Shown: positions 10,480-21,482, counted from the stretch's first letter. The stretch: DNA of 64,000 nucleotides from Proteles cristata cristata (GCA_017311185.1 JAESUZ010004903.1:434001-498000); one strand, 5' to 3'. Notes: a model not told the origin generated them from the sequence alone. Program-made: numbers and translations.

Positions 10480-11545
10480 CAGGGACTCACAGCTGCCAAG
10501 GACCCTAGTGACAGCTGAAGCCTTTGACATCTGTACTTTCCTCTCTGAAACCACGATGCAATAACAGGTTGGTAGCAGATGGTTAAAGCCCCTCCAAGAA
10601 AAGAAAGAAGAGGTCATTGAAGCTACCAGTAGCATTGGCTGAAAAGCCCCCGGATCTAAAATTTGTCTTAGCTGATTTGCACAATCACCACAGCTGGGTT
10701 TATAGGGAAAACGTACGCCACGTGCTTTGATTGCCACGACTAATAAATCCACCAGCCCTCCCTCTTCCCTGCAACAGAAATCCTTTTCTTCCCTGGCTTT
10801 TTAATATGCGAGGCAGAGTGGAACATTAGCAGAGCAAAAGGGTAAATAATCTGGTAATTGATCTGGGATTTGTAGATTTTTACCTCAAATTTCTGTTTAT
10901 GGTTGAAGGTCGTAAGCTATCCAAACCTCTATTGATCAGAGTTTTTTGTTTAAACAGAACCTACTGCATTTATTTGTGCTGCTCTTCCAAAGTCAAACAA
11001 AAGGGCACCGATAGAGCTGAGCAGCATGGCACCCTGGCCATGTGGCCCATTCGCTCAGAGTACAGCTGTTTTCAATCTGCACTGTCTCTTTCATATCCAC
11101 GTGAGATGAAGCAGCCTTCACTTAGCCTGGGAGACAGGCCAGCAAGAGAAGATACGCACTTAACCCTTCACAGAACTCTCCCGTTGCCCTTTACGTTGTG
11201 AAGTGACTCTCGGGAAGCAGGATGTTTCCCTTACAGATGGCGCCTGGCACTCAGTGCTGCCTGTCTTAAGCACCCGACGCCAGAGAACAATGAGCTCTCC
11301 TCACTCCCGCTCCTGCTTTGATGACCTCACCCCTGATGCTTCCTCAAAGCTGGAGGCTTCTTGAGAGAGATGTGGGAGGGAGGGTGGCTTCCTCTGATGT
11401 CTCTGGTTGGTTCAAACTATCTTGCACTGAGGGACGCACAGGATTTTCTAGGATCCATAGGAGACAGGTGTGCTGCCATAAACGGCACCTCCTTTCCTAG
11501 GGTGGCCTTAGCTCCCTCCCATTTGTTTCCTTAAGGCCAAACTTA
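10480..11545. other. Unique sequence, no gene recognised
   Basis: No repeat is readable. An AT-rich patch at about 10795-10900 contains 'ggtaattgatctggg' and TAAT-type motifs that could be conserved regulatory DNA. A plus-strand frame at 10899-11201 has no recognisable domain. Confidence 0.4.
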
Positions 11546-11549
11546 GCCC

Positions 11550-11745
11550 AGGCCTTCTCAACCTTGGCACCATCGGCATTCTTTGCTGGGAGAGGGGGTC
11601 TATCCTATCCACTGGGGGAGGTCTAGCAGCATCCTGGCCTCTGACCCCCAGATGCCAGCAGCGGCTCTCACCCCCAGTGTGACAACCTCAATGTCTCCAG
11701 GCACGATTAGTGTCCCTGGGGGTAGAGTCTCCATACCCTGAGAGG
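11550..11745 (-). mobile_element. MER20-like hAT-Charlie fossil
   Basis: It begins 'ccttctcaaccttggcacca' and continues 'ggtctagcagcatcctggcc', 'ctgacccccagatgccagca', 'cagtgtgacaacctcaatgt' and 'gtgtccctgggggtagag'. All follow reverse-orientation MER20, a non-autonomous DNA transposon of about 219 bp. The right terminal repeat is degraded. Confidence 0.75.
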
Positions 11746-11749
11746 CCCT

Positions 11750-12395
11750 GCCCTGGAGAGATGGCATGCTTGTCCATGGTGGGAGCTCTGGAGCAGGCAG
11801 GAGTCCTTCAACACTTCTGGCCTCCTGAGAGCTCCAGCCCAGGCCAAACGTCCTGCTTCCTGTAGGCCCAGCTTCCTCAGTAGGGAGGATCCCACAAAAG
11901 GCCCCAGCTTTCAGAGCTGTATTGTGGCCCTGGGGGGTGCAGGGCAATCAGCGCCCCACCCGGGCCTGGACTGAGGGGCATCTGATGCATGGCCCTCACT
12001 GCTGTCACCTGGGATCAGAGCTGGACTGTAGCCCGGAGGACCCACCCCAATCAAGTGCCATTGGATTTTTAATGGTCTTTGCCAATGGTAATAACTCTTG
12101 AATTTTGGAGGGAGTTGTGTGGTTTGGCAAGCAGAATCAGAGTGGATTTGCTTTTTCCTTCCATTCCTGGCTTCCCTGAAATACAGACATTTGCCCTCCC
12201 TCTTCACAGCTAGAGCCGAAGGCAGGCCACTCGCAAGTGCTTAGAAATTAATTGCTCCGAGCAGGCGTGCGTGTTAACTACATGGAAGCCCTTTGTAAAC
12301 CAGGGTTTCTCTTGGTCTGGCTGTGACATTCTCCTGGCTGCTAAGTCTTTGGAAAATACGATATCAGGACCTGGATATAATATGAGTGGCTTTAA
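11750..12395. other. Unique sequence, no gene recognised
   Basis: This is moderately GC-rich at first, then mixed. Overlapping minus-strand frames (11600-12207) show no domains and begin within the MER20 fossil. I see nothing else nameable. Confidence 0.4.
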
Positions 12396-12399
12396 TCTC

Positions 12400-12570
12400 C
12401 AGGCAGACCCCAGGTTCAAGTCCTAACAGAGCCACTTCCTAACTGCTGGGTGTTCTCGGGCAAGTTGCTCTGCCCTTATGTGCCTCCAGACCCCTACTGG
12501 TAAATGGATAATGGTACTGACCTCAAAATACTGCTCTGCAAATAAACAGGGTGCCACACATGAGTCTGCC
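12400..12570 (+). mobile_element. MIR
   Basis: Plus-strand MIR order is seen: 'ccccaggttcaagtcctaac', 'agagccacttcctaactgct', 'ctcgggcaagttgctctgcc', 'ggtaaatggataatggtact', and 'ctgctctgcaaataaaca'. The B-box-like GGTTCAAGTCC is retained from the tRNA-derived head. Confidence 0.75.
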
Positions 12571-12605
12571 AGTGTGCATGCTCTGGACATTACCGAACGG
12601 TAGCT

Positions 12606-12642
12606 TCCACCACCACCATCACCACCACCATTATTATTATTA
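12606..12642. repeat. (CCA)n(TTA)n compound trinucleotide repeat
   Basis: CCACCACCATCACCACCACC runs directly into four TTA units. It is a short compound microsatellite between the MIR and unique sequence. Confidence 0.85.
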
Positions 12643-12644
12643 AG

Positions 12645-13210
12645 ATGCTCTTTATTGAGTGTCTAGTTCATATGCAAACTCAAAGTAACATTAAGTCTAT
12701 AATCCAATGTGAGTGCTTTCAGATATCTAATAACAGATCTTTATATGATATCCAGGCAATTTTCTCTTTCCTTTTTATTACGATACTTGGCATTATAGGT
12801 TCAGTCATCATGTCTGAAGGCAACGTTACTTCTACCTCCTTCAAACTGAGATGGCATTCCTACATATGGCAAAGCGGAACCCACAAGCCATGGAAAGTGG
12901 GATGAGCAAACGGAGCTGAGCCTTCCTATCAGCAGGGCGAGCAAGCCGTGATCGTGGGGCTGGGCGCACACACAAGCACAGCACTTTGCAGCCCACCACA
13001 CCATCTCCTGTGTACTTACCCACAGGTCCCCCATCACTGAGAGGGATGAAGACCTCCGTCTCTCAGAGTGGAATTAGGACCCTGAAGTTTTGACTCTGCT
13101 TGAGGTCTCTCTCCTATCAGTGCATCAGCCAGCATGCAAGTAAGTGGATGAGCCTTACACCCTGGGGTGGGGGTGGGGGTTCCTGTTTTCTCCCTTGTGC
13201 ATGAGTCCTT
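12645..13210. other. Unique sequence, no gene recognised
   Basis: There is no identifiable repeat apart from a G-rich run at about 13164-13180 (G4-T-G5-T-G5). Short frames overlap on both strands. Confidence 0.4.
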
Positions 13211-13226
13211 AAAATAATATCGCAGA

Positions 13227-13434
13227 GGGGCGCCTGGGTGGCTTAGTCGGTTAAGCGTCCGACTTTTGCTTAGGTCGTGATCTCGTGGTTTGTGGGTTCG
13301 AGCCCAGCGTCAGGCTCTGTGCTGACTGCCAGTTCAGAGCCTGGACCCTGTTTCAGAGTTTGTGACTCCCTCTCTCTCTGACCCTGCTCTCTCTCTCTCT
13401 CCTAGAAATAAATAAAATAAAATAAAATAAAATA
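13227..13434 (+). mobile_element. CAN-SINE, young felid-type subgroup B
   Basis: It starts at GGGGCGCCTGGGTGGCT and keeps tRNA A- and B-box equivalents, the second as GGGTTCGAGCC. The body has the subgroup B marks 'gactgccagttcagagcc', 'tgtttcag' and 'cctagaaataaa', and it ends in an (AAATA)n tail. The target-site duplication AATAATATCGCAGA (13213-13226) recurs with one mismatch at 13435-13448. Such SINEs are transcribed by RNA polymerase III and mobilised by L1 enzymes. No function for this copy is implied. Confidence 0.96.
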
Positions 13435-13689
13435 AATAATATCGTAGAAGGTGTAGGAAGAGGAGGTCATCAATAGCTGAGAGTGTTTTATGGACACAGG
13501 AGAAATAAAATCAAGACCACAGGCACTTCTGACAGTGTCCCTGCTTGCAATGGTTTTCTCCACTTTCTGTCCCCCTGGGTGCCTCTTCCTCCCCCACGAC
13601 CCTCGCCTTGCTTGCATCTGCCTTTAAGTTCATGTTTGTCCATTTTCACTGAATGAAGCAGTTTGCCTTTGGGCCATTAGTGGTAGGAA

Positions 13690-14320
13690 GCTTGTTTCTT
13701 GAAATATGTATTTTTGAAACATACAAAAAGTCTATATGTCATCTGTATGCTAGCCATGAAGTGATCACAAAATGCCTGTAAAACAACACCTTCAGAACCA
13801 TAAACCAGTATCAGTGAATCCTCCTTCCCAAGGCCCCTCTCTTTTCCTCATCAAGTCACTGCTACCTTGAATTTTATGTTTATCAGTCTCTTGTTTTTCT
13901 TTAAAGCTGTACTTCTCATGCACATATGCCTCAACTATGCGTGTGCGTGCCTTGTTTTCAGCTTTATAAAAATGTCACTGTATGCTATAGAATTTTACTT
14001 TCCTTGATTTTTCCTCTTGATGTTATGCTTCTAAGATACTTGTGTCTATAGCTATATGGAATTCATTTTCCCTCCTACTACGTAGTGTTCTATTCCATTT
14101 ATTTATTCTTCTGTAATAGAGAAGGGGGTAATTTTCAGTGACCTGCTCTTATGTCATGGTTTGCTTTTAGAAATATGATTAAATGGCATTCTCGTATATG
14201 TTTTCTGAGGCACACGGAGAAGTGTTTCCAGAGTACACGCCCTGTAGTTGAACTGACAAGGAGTGAAGGGGCTGTCGATCTATCTGCATGGCGGACCTTT
14301 TGATTATCAAAAGGTTCTCA
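13690..14320 (-). mobile_element. Decayed L1 fragment (L1M type, 3' half)
   Basis: The order of motifs fits antisense ancient L1: 'gtttatcagtctcttgtttt', 'ctttataaaaatgtcactgt', 'ttgatgttatgcttctaaga', 'cttgtgtctatagctatatg', and 'gtgttctattccatttattt'. The fragment is heavily diverged, with no open reading frame left. Confidence 0.55.
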
Positions 14321-14329
14321 TTAGTCTGT

Positions 14330-14975
14330 TCCAAAGCAGCTGCCCTGTTTCTTTCTGCAGAATTTGTTTTTCAAAGGTATGTTTCTATGTCCTGACTTCC
14401 TGACTAATGGCTGCCCAGCTGACTTTCACCTCTCTCTCACTGACACAGTGGAGGTAGCTTGAGAAGAAAGTGCTTGTTGAAATCCTGCTTCTTCCACTTA
14501 CTAGTAATGACTTTGGGTAAATCTTGTTCACCTCACGGGTGTGCACTGAGAATCCAAGTAGCTGTAGTGAACAGCCATTACAATAGAACAGATTTCAGGA
14601 TTATGACGTCTGAAGAAATAGAACTAGAGGAATATTCTAGACTCATTCATATGCTACAGAAGGGCAAGAAAATAGGGGAATCCGAAGGAATCTCTAAGCC
14701 TAACTAAAGGTGTTTTCTGTGCATTTTACAATGACCTAGGCTGTCACCATTTCTGTATTTCAGACTGTCCTGGACTCAAATATATAGTCACTGGAGTCAG
14801 TGGAAAGGGAAGAAGAAACTCAGTGGGATCTTCTGAACTCCTCCAAAGGAAGGTAGATAAGTTCTCTTATTCTTAATTCTTGCTTTTTATTAGAGGTAGG
14901 AGAAAGTTGATCTCTACTCTCTTCCCAAACCTCAAAACCTCTACATCTCCTGGTATATGTACACTTCCACATACG
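14330..14975. other. Unique sequence, no gene recognised
   Basis: One plus-strand frame (14459-14707, 82 codons) has a charged C-terminal part but no recognisable domain and no supporting context. I see nothing else. Confidence 0.4.
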
Positions 14976-14977
14976 CG

Positions 14978-14978
<1 letters not shown>

Positions 14979-15011
<33 letters not shown>
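14979..15011 (+). repeat. (AC)n microsatellite
   Basis: A pure run of about 16 AC units follows 'acgcga'. It is followed 28 bases later by a TA-rich tract. Confidence 0.95.
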
Positions 15012-15013
<2 letters not shown>

Positions 15014-15038
15014 GTTCTATGGAAGCTATTGTTGCACT

Positions 15039-15073
15039 GTATATATATACATATATATATGTATATATATATG
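15039..15073. repeat. (TA)n/(TATG)n tract
   Basis: The tract alternates TATA units interrupted by TAC and TATG. Together with the upstream (AC)n it forms an alternating purine-pyrimidine block, easily melted. Confidence 0.85.
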
Positions 15074-15186
15074 TTATTTAATATACAATATAATGCATAT
15101 TTTACTTTCTATACATTCATAAATTTGACATCTTTAAAAACATATCTAATTGGGGAGAAACTGTCCCTCTCTGGACTAGCCAATTT

Positions 15187-15418
15187 TTATTTTATTTTAT
15201 TTATTTATTTTAATTTTTTTAACGTTTATTTTTTGAGGAACAGAGAGAGACAGAGCATGATCGGGGAAGGGGCAGAGAGAGGAGACACAGAATCTGAAAC
15301 AGGCTCCAGGCTCTGAGCTGTCAGCACAGAGCCTGACGTGGGGCTTGAACCCACAGACTGCGAAATCACGGTCTGAGCCGAAGTCAGACACTTAACTGAC
15401 TGAGCCACCCGGGTGCCC
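15187..15418 (-). mobile_element. CAN-SINE, subgroup A
   Basis: The minus-strand copy has head GGGGCACCCGGGTGGCTCAG, the body 'gctgacagctcagagcctgg', and a long (TTTTA)n tail seen on the plus strand. The 16-bp target-site duplication CTGGACTAGCCAATTT is perfect at 15171-15186 and 15419-15434, so the insertion is fairly recent. Confidence 0.97.
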
Positions 15419-15434
15419 CTGGACTAGCCAATTT

Positions 15435-16530
15435 ATAATGTAGCAAAGGACAAGGAGCATGCCACTGACATACAAACGAACCATTCCAGAGCCAGGCCTC
15501 CTCTATTTGGCCCGTGTGCACCAGGAGGCAATATTCCTCTACCTTAATCACCCAGAGCCATGTGCCAGGCACCCCTGCAGCCCAAAGCCCACCAAACTTA
15601 CTCAAACTCACCAACACTAGCCTTTACCCTGCCCTGCCGTGCCATTCCCTCAGAAACCCCAATAACGACCGTGGCCTAAAGGCTCCCTTTGCTCCTGTCT
15701 TCTACCGCCTGACCACCCAGCGTCTTTCCCCTGTGGCCCGTCTGCTTCCCCCTCCTGTCTCCAGCACCTGTTGAGAACTTTGTTTTCCTGAACCTGGCTG
15801 TGTCTCCTCTGATAGCTGCACCTGGTGACCATCACATAAAAGAACGTAACACCACTGTGGTTTGGACTTTATCAGCACCTCACACCCTTCTGCTGTCACT
15901 GAGCACACAGGTGGGTGAATGCTGCAGTCCACTGCTTTCCTCTATCTAGGAAGACACAGGAGCCCCTTTGAGGGGCAAGAGGATAAAGACTTGTATAGTC
16001 CATGGCAGTTCTTTGTTTTATGACATGCTAAGTCTTCCTGTGAGGCTCAAGGGCATTTGGGATGGGAGGGCCTTGGCTAATTCATGTCTTGGGTCTCCAC
16101 GTTCAGGATATCTCCCTCTGACCCAAAGCTTCAGCACCTTCCCCTATCAAAGGGACATTATAGCAGGTAACTATTAAAAAACACAACAATCATTACAAGT
16201 AATTATAGCTTTGACACCTACTTTGGAGATTCAAGATGAAAGACACTTCACGATTTTGTGACAGGTGAGCAGGGGAATTAATTAAACAATCTAATGCATA
16301 ATCACACACAGAGCGTTCACTTGCCGCGAGGCTGGGTCATGGCAGCTCCCAGGCCCCTCCCATACGTTGAGGTTCAAGAGCATCTTTCATCTCTTTCCGT
16401 TCAACTCAACACACCGAAGGCTCACCCCTCCTCTATAAAACGAGGGTAACACCAGCACCCAGCACACAGGCCCGTTTGTGCACACAAAAGCATTGGGAGT
16501 TAATTAGCAGGCTTCGTGGAAAGTGTTTTA
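15435..16530. other. Unique sequence, no gene recognised
   Basis: Overlapping frames on both strands at 15384-15932 show no domains. An AT-rich patch at about 16175-16345 has TTAATTAA and 'ctaatgcataatcac' and is discussed as a possible conserved element. Confidence 0.4.
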
Positions 16531-16735
16531 TTTAAAGCCCTTGCTTTGAATCCTGACTCTTACTTATTAGCTTAGTTCTGAGCAAATTGCTTAATCTCTC
16601 CTAGTCTCATTTTACTCATCTATAAAATGGGATAATAACAGTACCTAAACCTTGGAGGTGGTCTTGCTGATTAAGTAAGATGATAGCACAATGCCTGACA
16701 TACACAGGAAAGCGAACATCAATGCATTGCAAGTA
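16530..16735 (+). mobile_element. MIR
   Basis: The order 'gctttgaatcctgactctta', 'gagcaaattgcttaatctct', 'ctataaaatgggataataac', 'agtacctaaaccttggaggt' and 'cacaatgcctgacatacaca' is clear plus-strand MIR, nearly full length. Confidence 0.82.
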
Positions 16736-16739
16736 ACCG

Positions 16740-17530
16740 GCACTTTCTTGAACACAGTTAGGCGACCTGCCCAGGGCTGTCTAGTACGGTCCTCTCTCTA
16801 GGCTGAAGACAGATAGTTGCCTTCCACCTGCATATCCCATTAAGTCAAACGAACCTCTTTGGGTATATAAAACTAGGTGAATGGTTGTTCACCACACGTG
16901 GAGGGTGTGTTCAGATCTGTTTTAAAATAAAGGCTAAGTGGTATATAGGAATTCCATGTGTTCTGTAGTTAAAAAAAATAGGCAAGCATCTTCCAGGGTA
17001 AATCACACTGAGATAATAGCATATAGTCCATGTGGCTCACTGATTAGGAAAGTAGTTCATGAGATATGAAGCTCAGAGCTGGGGGCGGGGGTGGAGGGAG
17101 AGAATAAACTGAAGGTAGAGGTCTTCAGGACCAGGTATGGTCTGAGAAGACCCTCCCTGTTACTTATAAGGGCAGCTTTATTTGGCAGAGAAAGCAGCCA
17201 CAAGGATTCATTTACGTCATAATAATTAAGGATGGTTCTTAGCAGCTAGTTTAAAATAAACCCATAGGGACTATTCTAAGTAGCCAGATTCCTCAATTTG
17301 GGTACTAGATTACTCACACTCAAAACTCAGGGCACACTCTAGTCTCCTGTGGATTTGACCCGGTGACAATCCCAGCCCTACCCCGCAGCAAGTGGAAGAA
17401 AATCAGGACACATGGAAAAACGGCAAGAAGAATGAGGCCAACGAATAATGTCCCTACTCTTGTACGGAGGACATGCACAGCAATCTAGGGCATGGTCAAT
17501 GCTCCAAAACTCCCATTTGCAGGCACACCC
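16740..17530. other. Unique sequence, no gene recognised
   Basis: A G-rich patch at about 17080-17098 has two G5 runs and a G3 run. I see no other structure. Confidence 0.4.
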
Positions 17531-17539
17531 ACTTTGCAA

Positions 17540-17700
17540 AGCCCATTTGGCCTTCATATGTCACCTGGTTCTTCCGGCAAAACCACACAAGCCAGGCATT
17601 GCTACCTCCATTTCTTCTCTCTACTTGACCAAAATGGAAACTCAGGCTTGAGGAGGCTGAATACCTTTCCTGAGGGTACACAGGTGGCCTTGTAACCTCA
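17540..17700 (-). mobile_element. MIR fragment
   Basis: 'ctccatttcttctctctac', 'aaaatggaaactcaggcttg', and 'cctgagggtacacaggtgg' keep reverse-complement MIR order. The ends are truncated. Confidence 0.5.
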
Positions 17701-17709
17701 GAGGATTTG

Positions 17710-18390
17710 TCATTTCAAGAGCTGAGCAGGTAGACTCAAAGGGATTCTAGAGACTTGAAGAGTCTCTGGAAACAGGGGTCTTGTGGGACTGATGCAGGGA
17801 GGGGCCAGGCACTGTCGGGTGGCCTTGGACCAGAGACAGCAGGCACGGCTGTCATGTTCCCAGGATTCTGCTTGTTAGCTGTCATCACCATGCTGCGTGG
17901 CTGCAGAAAAGGAACTTGAGTCTGCAGGCCTGGGACGGGTTGCCTAGGCCAGGCTCCGAGAGCAGAGAAACAAAGTGGGGTCCCCGCGCTGGGGGTTCCT
18001 GTGTGCACCTTGTGGGCCCTGGAGGAGACCGCGGGGTCAGCAAGGCAGAGGAGCCTGCAATCCCGTAGGCTGGGGGGCTGGGGGGCCAGCAGGGCCCCCC
18101 AGAACTGAAGGAAGCAGGCCACCAGGTTGCAGACACCAGACCCTTTCCGTGTCTCACTTTCTATCAGTTCTGAGGGGCTCTGCGGCTCAACACTTTGTAC
18201 ACGCATTTTGTTTTTTCCACAGCTGTCAAATCAAATTGATTTTCAGTCATTTTAACCTGCAAACCAGCAAACCAGGTCCCCCAGGTGAAAAGCTACTTTA
18301 TCAAAGAAGTCATTTACCCAATTCTTCTGCGATCGGAATAGAATTTTGGAGTGGCTTCTGGTAAATGAACAACCAATTCCAAAGGGTGTT
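17710..18390. other. GC-rich unique sequence with a strong hairpin
   Basis: Long overlapping frames exist on both strands (17736-18206 minus, 17975-18364 plus), but none is protein-like. A perfect 10-bp stem with a 5-nt loop lies at 18078-18102. Confidence 0.45.
18078..18102. repeat. Perfect GC hairpin
   Basis: CTGGGGGGCC (18078-18087), the loop AGCAG, and GGCCCCCCAG (18093-18102) form a perfect inverted repeat with nine GC pairs and one TA pair. A second CTGGGGGG lies just upstream. Confidence 0.85.
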
Positions 18391-18394
18391 GGTA

Positions 18395-18680
18395 ACAATA
18401 ATCATAATTACCATTTATGAAGCAGTACTACATTTCTTTACTTTAGATCCCTTTTATACTTCTCCAACAATCCTTTGAGGTAGATAATAGCTCAATTGAT
18501 GAGTACTTACTTCTCATGCCTTCTCTCATTAAATCCTAACCACCCTACGCTCTGTGTATTATTATCCCAATTATTTAGCAGATGAAACTGAAGCTACAGA
18601 AATGCGTGTCACTCGCCCAAAGTCACACAGGCAGCGACAGAGTTGGGTTCTGACTCAGGGCTGGGTGGTGTCCACCCAAA
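18395..18680 (-). mobile_element. MIR, possibly two overlapping copies
   Basis: Two MIR-like starts are seen: 'accatttatgaagcagtact' with 'ctttgaggtagataatagct', then 'cattaaatcctaaccaccct' with 'gcagatgaaactgaagctac' and 'cccaaagtcacacaggcagc'. The length exceeds one MIR, so a duplication or second insertion is likely. Confidence 0.7.
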
Positions 18681-18790
18681 CTTTCTGCTCGCACCTCTTG
18701 GACTGGGTCCTTTCTTCCTTATCACTACCTTATCCAAATATGCTTTTGGATTCTGACTCACCTAGGGTAGCAGGTACAGTCAGGTGCTCA

Positions 18791-19007
18791 TTTTTTAAAA
18801 GTTTTTTAATGTTTATTTATTCTTGAGACAGAGAGAGACAGAGTGTGAGGAGGGGAGGGGCAGGAGAGAGGGAGACACAGAATCGGAAGCAGGCTCCAGG
18901 CTCACACTGTCAGCACAGAGGCAGATACGGGGCTCAAACTCACAAACCGAGAAATCATGACTTGAACCGAAATCGGACACCAACTGACAGAACCACCTAG
19001 GTGCCCC
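18791..19007 (-). mobile_element. CAN-SINE, subgroup A
   Basis: On the minus strand the head reads GGGGCACCTAGGTGG and the body retains 'ctgacagtgtgagcctggag'. The A-tail appears as TTTTTTAATG. An imperfect duplication (about 'aggtgctcattttt' against 'aagtgcttggtttt') flanks it. The copy is somewhat diverged. Confidence 0.93.
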
Positions 19008-19019
19008 AAGTGCTTGGTT

Positions 19020-20005
19020 TTGAGACAGGGACCTTGTGAAGTTCTGGATAAAAAGACAAGAAGGACTAAAATCCCCCAGTGAATGGTAAAGTTTGCGTGA
19101 GCCATCGCGTCTAGCTGTATAGTTCCTGGCTCTCCAGGGGGACCAGCTTCTAAATGAGTGCACAGGACATCTGTACAGATACAAACAGAAATGCAAATCC
19201 TACCCCGCGGTGAACGTTAAGTGGCTGGCATAGACCCGGGCATGATATACTTGGACCTCAGTGACTGCCTGCTCTGGCACCGGGTTACACCCAGGAGATC
19301 GATCTCCTCCGTTTGTCCCTTCCACTCGCAAGGGATGGAATCGGCTTGCCATTCAGCACGACAGTCCCACGTCAGCCCTCCCAGCGGGCGACCTTCCTGG
19401 CAGAGTGTGAGAGGGCATGACGTCTGCCCACCAGGTCTCTTCCCAATCCGGCCACTGAGGTCAGGTCTGACTTGCCAATAAAAATAGGAAAGGTGCAGTT
19501 AAACTTGACTTGGAGATAAGCAGTGTGCGCTCTTTGAGACGGAACGTCTCAATGCCCGTGTCTGCTCTGTGTGCTGGGCATGCCTGTCCGTGGTTAGCCG
19601 TTCTCGGCAGAGGGCGAGCCTCCCCAGAGGCTCAAACCCCGGGCATACCTGGCGCCACCCACTTTGGGCACTGGGACCTGGTCAGGAAGACACAAGCAGC
19701 CCCCAGGAGGACATGGTATTGGTCCCCTCCCCTTAGCAGGAGCATCTGTGGGACTTAGAGACTCAAACATCGGCACAGATGATGGAAAAACAGGTATTTC
19801 CCGCGGAGAAGAATGATGTGACGGCAAGTGCTACCGTATTGGGCCTTTCTGGAAGCAGCAGCTCCCAGATGTGTCTTTGCCACCAGTCTCCCTTTGGGCC
19901 CAGCCAGAGGGAGGTCCCTGACTCCAAGAAGCAGGGACACTGGCTTCTGAGGCCATGTTTGCTTCATAGGCACATTTTTTTCTGTCTCCTTCCTTCTTCA
20001 GAACA
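19020..20005. other. Unique GC-rich sequence, no gene recognised
   Basis: Overlapping frames up to 94 codons occur on both strands without domains. I find no repeat and no CpG island in this interval. Confidence 0.4.
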
Positions 20006-20013
20006 TAAGGCAT

Positions 20014-20221
20014 CGAGTGGGTCTCAACTGGGGCCACATCTGCCCCCCCCAGGAGACATTTAGCAATGGCTACAGACGTTTGGCCGTCACCATGAGGGAG
20101 GCAGGGCATTTGGCATCTAGAGGGTGGAGGCCGGGGACGCTACTCCATTCCTACAGTAAGTACACCGGGCGGCGCCCCACAGCCCGGAATACCAACAGAG
20201 CCAAGGTTGAGAGGCCTGCCC
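20014..20221 (+). mobile_element. MER20-like hAT-Charlie fossil
   Basis: Landmarks in MER20 order: 'gtgggtctcaactggggcca', 'aggagacatttagcaatggc', 'cagacgtttggccgtcacca', 'ggcatttggcatctagaggg', and the end 'ccaaggttgagaggcc'. It is near full length (about 208 of 219 bp), with both terminal regions readable. It forms one end of the 239-codon minus-strand frame at 20140-20859. Confidence 0.8.
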
Positions 20222-21065
20222 TTGGCGTGGACGTTCCGAGACCCCAGGAGAATTCCCTCGCCTCTGCTGGCCTTCGCTTTCTCACCTTTGCAAGGGGAGG
20301 TCGGAACAGTTGGGCATGAGGACCAAACACAGGCACCATTAGCAACACCACGGACAAAGCTGTCCCTGCAGCTGCAGGGGCCACACGGATGCTCTGAGTG
20401 CCCCAGCTGGGTGCCCTTCTGTCCCTGTGACGCGGCTTTGCCTTCCTGGCCGTGAGGGCTCCGACGCCCAGCCCGTCCCCGTCCCCACCCTTTTGGGTCT
20501 CCACGCCCCACGCCCCCCCACTCCCCCTCCGGCCGCATGCTGGCTCGGCTGTCAGGATCGGCAGGCCCTCCCCCTAGGGCCTTGCCTGGATCCCGGCACA
20601 CCTCGCCTCCATTGCCCAAGGACTGGCACCAGATCAAAGAGCTCTGGGTGGAACAACATTTGGCAGCAGGAAGTAGCTCAGCAAAATGGTCCTGGCCTGC
20701 GTGTAGCAGAGGCCAGCTTCCTGGAGGGTGGTGTGTGCAGCCTCTGCAGCCCCTGTCTGTGACCAAGCCCGGAACTTGGTGCCCTGTTCCCCACCTCCGT
20801 CTCCCCGACTCATATCCTAGGGTCCCGGGGTGGGAGCACCCGCAGTGGGTCCCGGGCACCGTGAGTCGCAGGCCAGCTTCCCGCCTCCTGCCCTAAAGTA
20901 AAATATCAGCAACCAGAGTTCCCACCCAGCGCCGCTCCTGCGAGGGTAGGAGCCCTGTGCTTCCTGCATTACCTCACCTCATGCCCACCAGGACCCTCCA
21001 AGGGGCATTTTAATCACTGCCTCACAGGCAGTCACTTAAACTCTTTGGATTACACGACTTCCTAT
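20222..21065. other. GC-rich unique sequence without a gene
   Basis: Frames of 111-239 codons overlap on both strands, as expected from high GC content. CpG is moderately frequent at about 20430-20560 but too sparse and short to call a CpG island by eye. No splice, domain or promoter pattern supports a gene. Confidence 0.4.
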
Positions 21066-21069
21066 TGGC

Positions 21070-21240
21070 TCATTCAATCTTCATCTAGCATCACCATGTG
21101 GCAGGCCCCAGTGTTATGCCCACTGACAGCTGGGGAAACTGAGGCACAGAGAGATGAGTGAGTAGTGGACCTGGGATTTAGGCCTAGGTAATACGGTTCC
21201 AGAGCTGAAGCCCTTAACCATTCTCCACACTGTCTCCCAA
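21070..21240 (-). mobile_element. MIR
   Basis: 'ggcaggccccagtgttatgc', 'cagctggggaaactgaggca', 'ggcacagagagatgagtg', 'gacctgggatttaggcctag', and 'gaagcccttaaccattctcc' follow reverse-complement MIR to its far end. Confidence 0.8.
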
Positions 21241-21244
21241 AATA

Positions 21245-21350
21245 AGGAAAACCAGTTTCAGAGGGGTTGATTAACTTCCTTAAGGTCACAAAGCTATGAT
21301 GTGTTACAGCAAACAGTGAGACCCAGGCCTGTTTATACAGAGCCCCATTC
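21245..21350 (-). mobile_element. Second MIR half
   Basis: Directly after the previous MIR come 'gttgattaacttccttaagg' and 'tcacaaagctatgatgtg', then 'gagacccaggcctg'. This repeats the same MIR half in the same orientation. Confidence 0.6.
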
Positions 21351-21357
21351 TTACTTA

Positions 21358-21482
21358 TTAAACCATAATGATATATGTAATATATAAATATAATGTATGC
21401 ATACGTAATTATATTAAATACATATTTTATATTATGTATAATATATAATGTAACACTAATAAATGAAAGTAAATAAATAAAG
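21358..21482. repeat. AT-rich low-complexity tract
   Basis: About 125 bases are nearly all A and T with irregular ATATAA and TAATAT units and TAAATAAA at the end. No L1 landmark can be read. Confidence 0.75.

Noticed and set aside
10060..10752. Minus-strand open frame of 230 codons
   Set aside because: It runs through a MIR and the G-rich quadruplex motif, which creates its proline run. No domain is recognised.
20430..20560. Possible CpG island or promoter
   Set aside because: CpGs are only moderately frequent over a short interval, and no transcript or exon pattern adjoins it.
20140..20859. Minus-strand open frame of 239 codons
   Set aside because: It begins in GC-rich DNA and ends inside a MER20 fossil. 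Equally long frames exist on the other strand, and the composition (Gly, Arg, Pro, Ser) is that of GC-rich random sequence.
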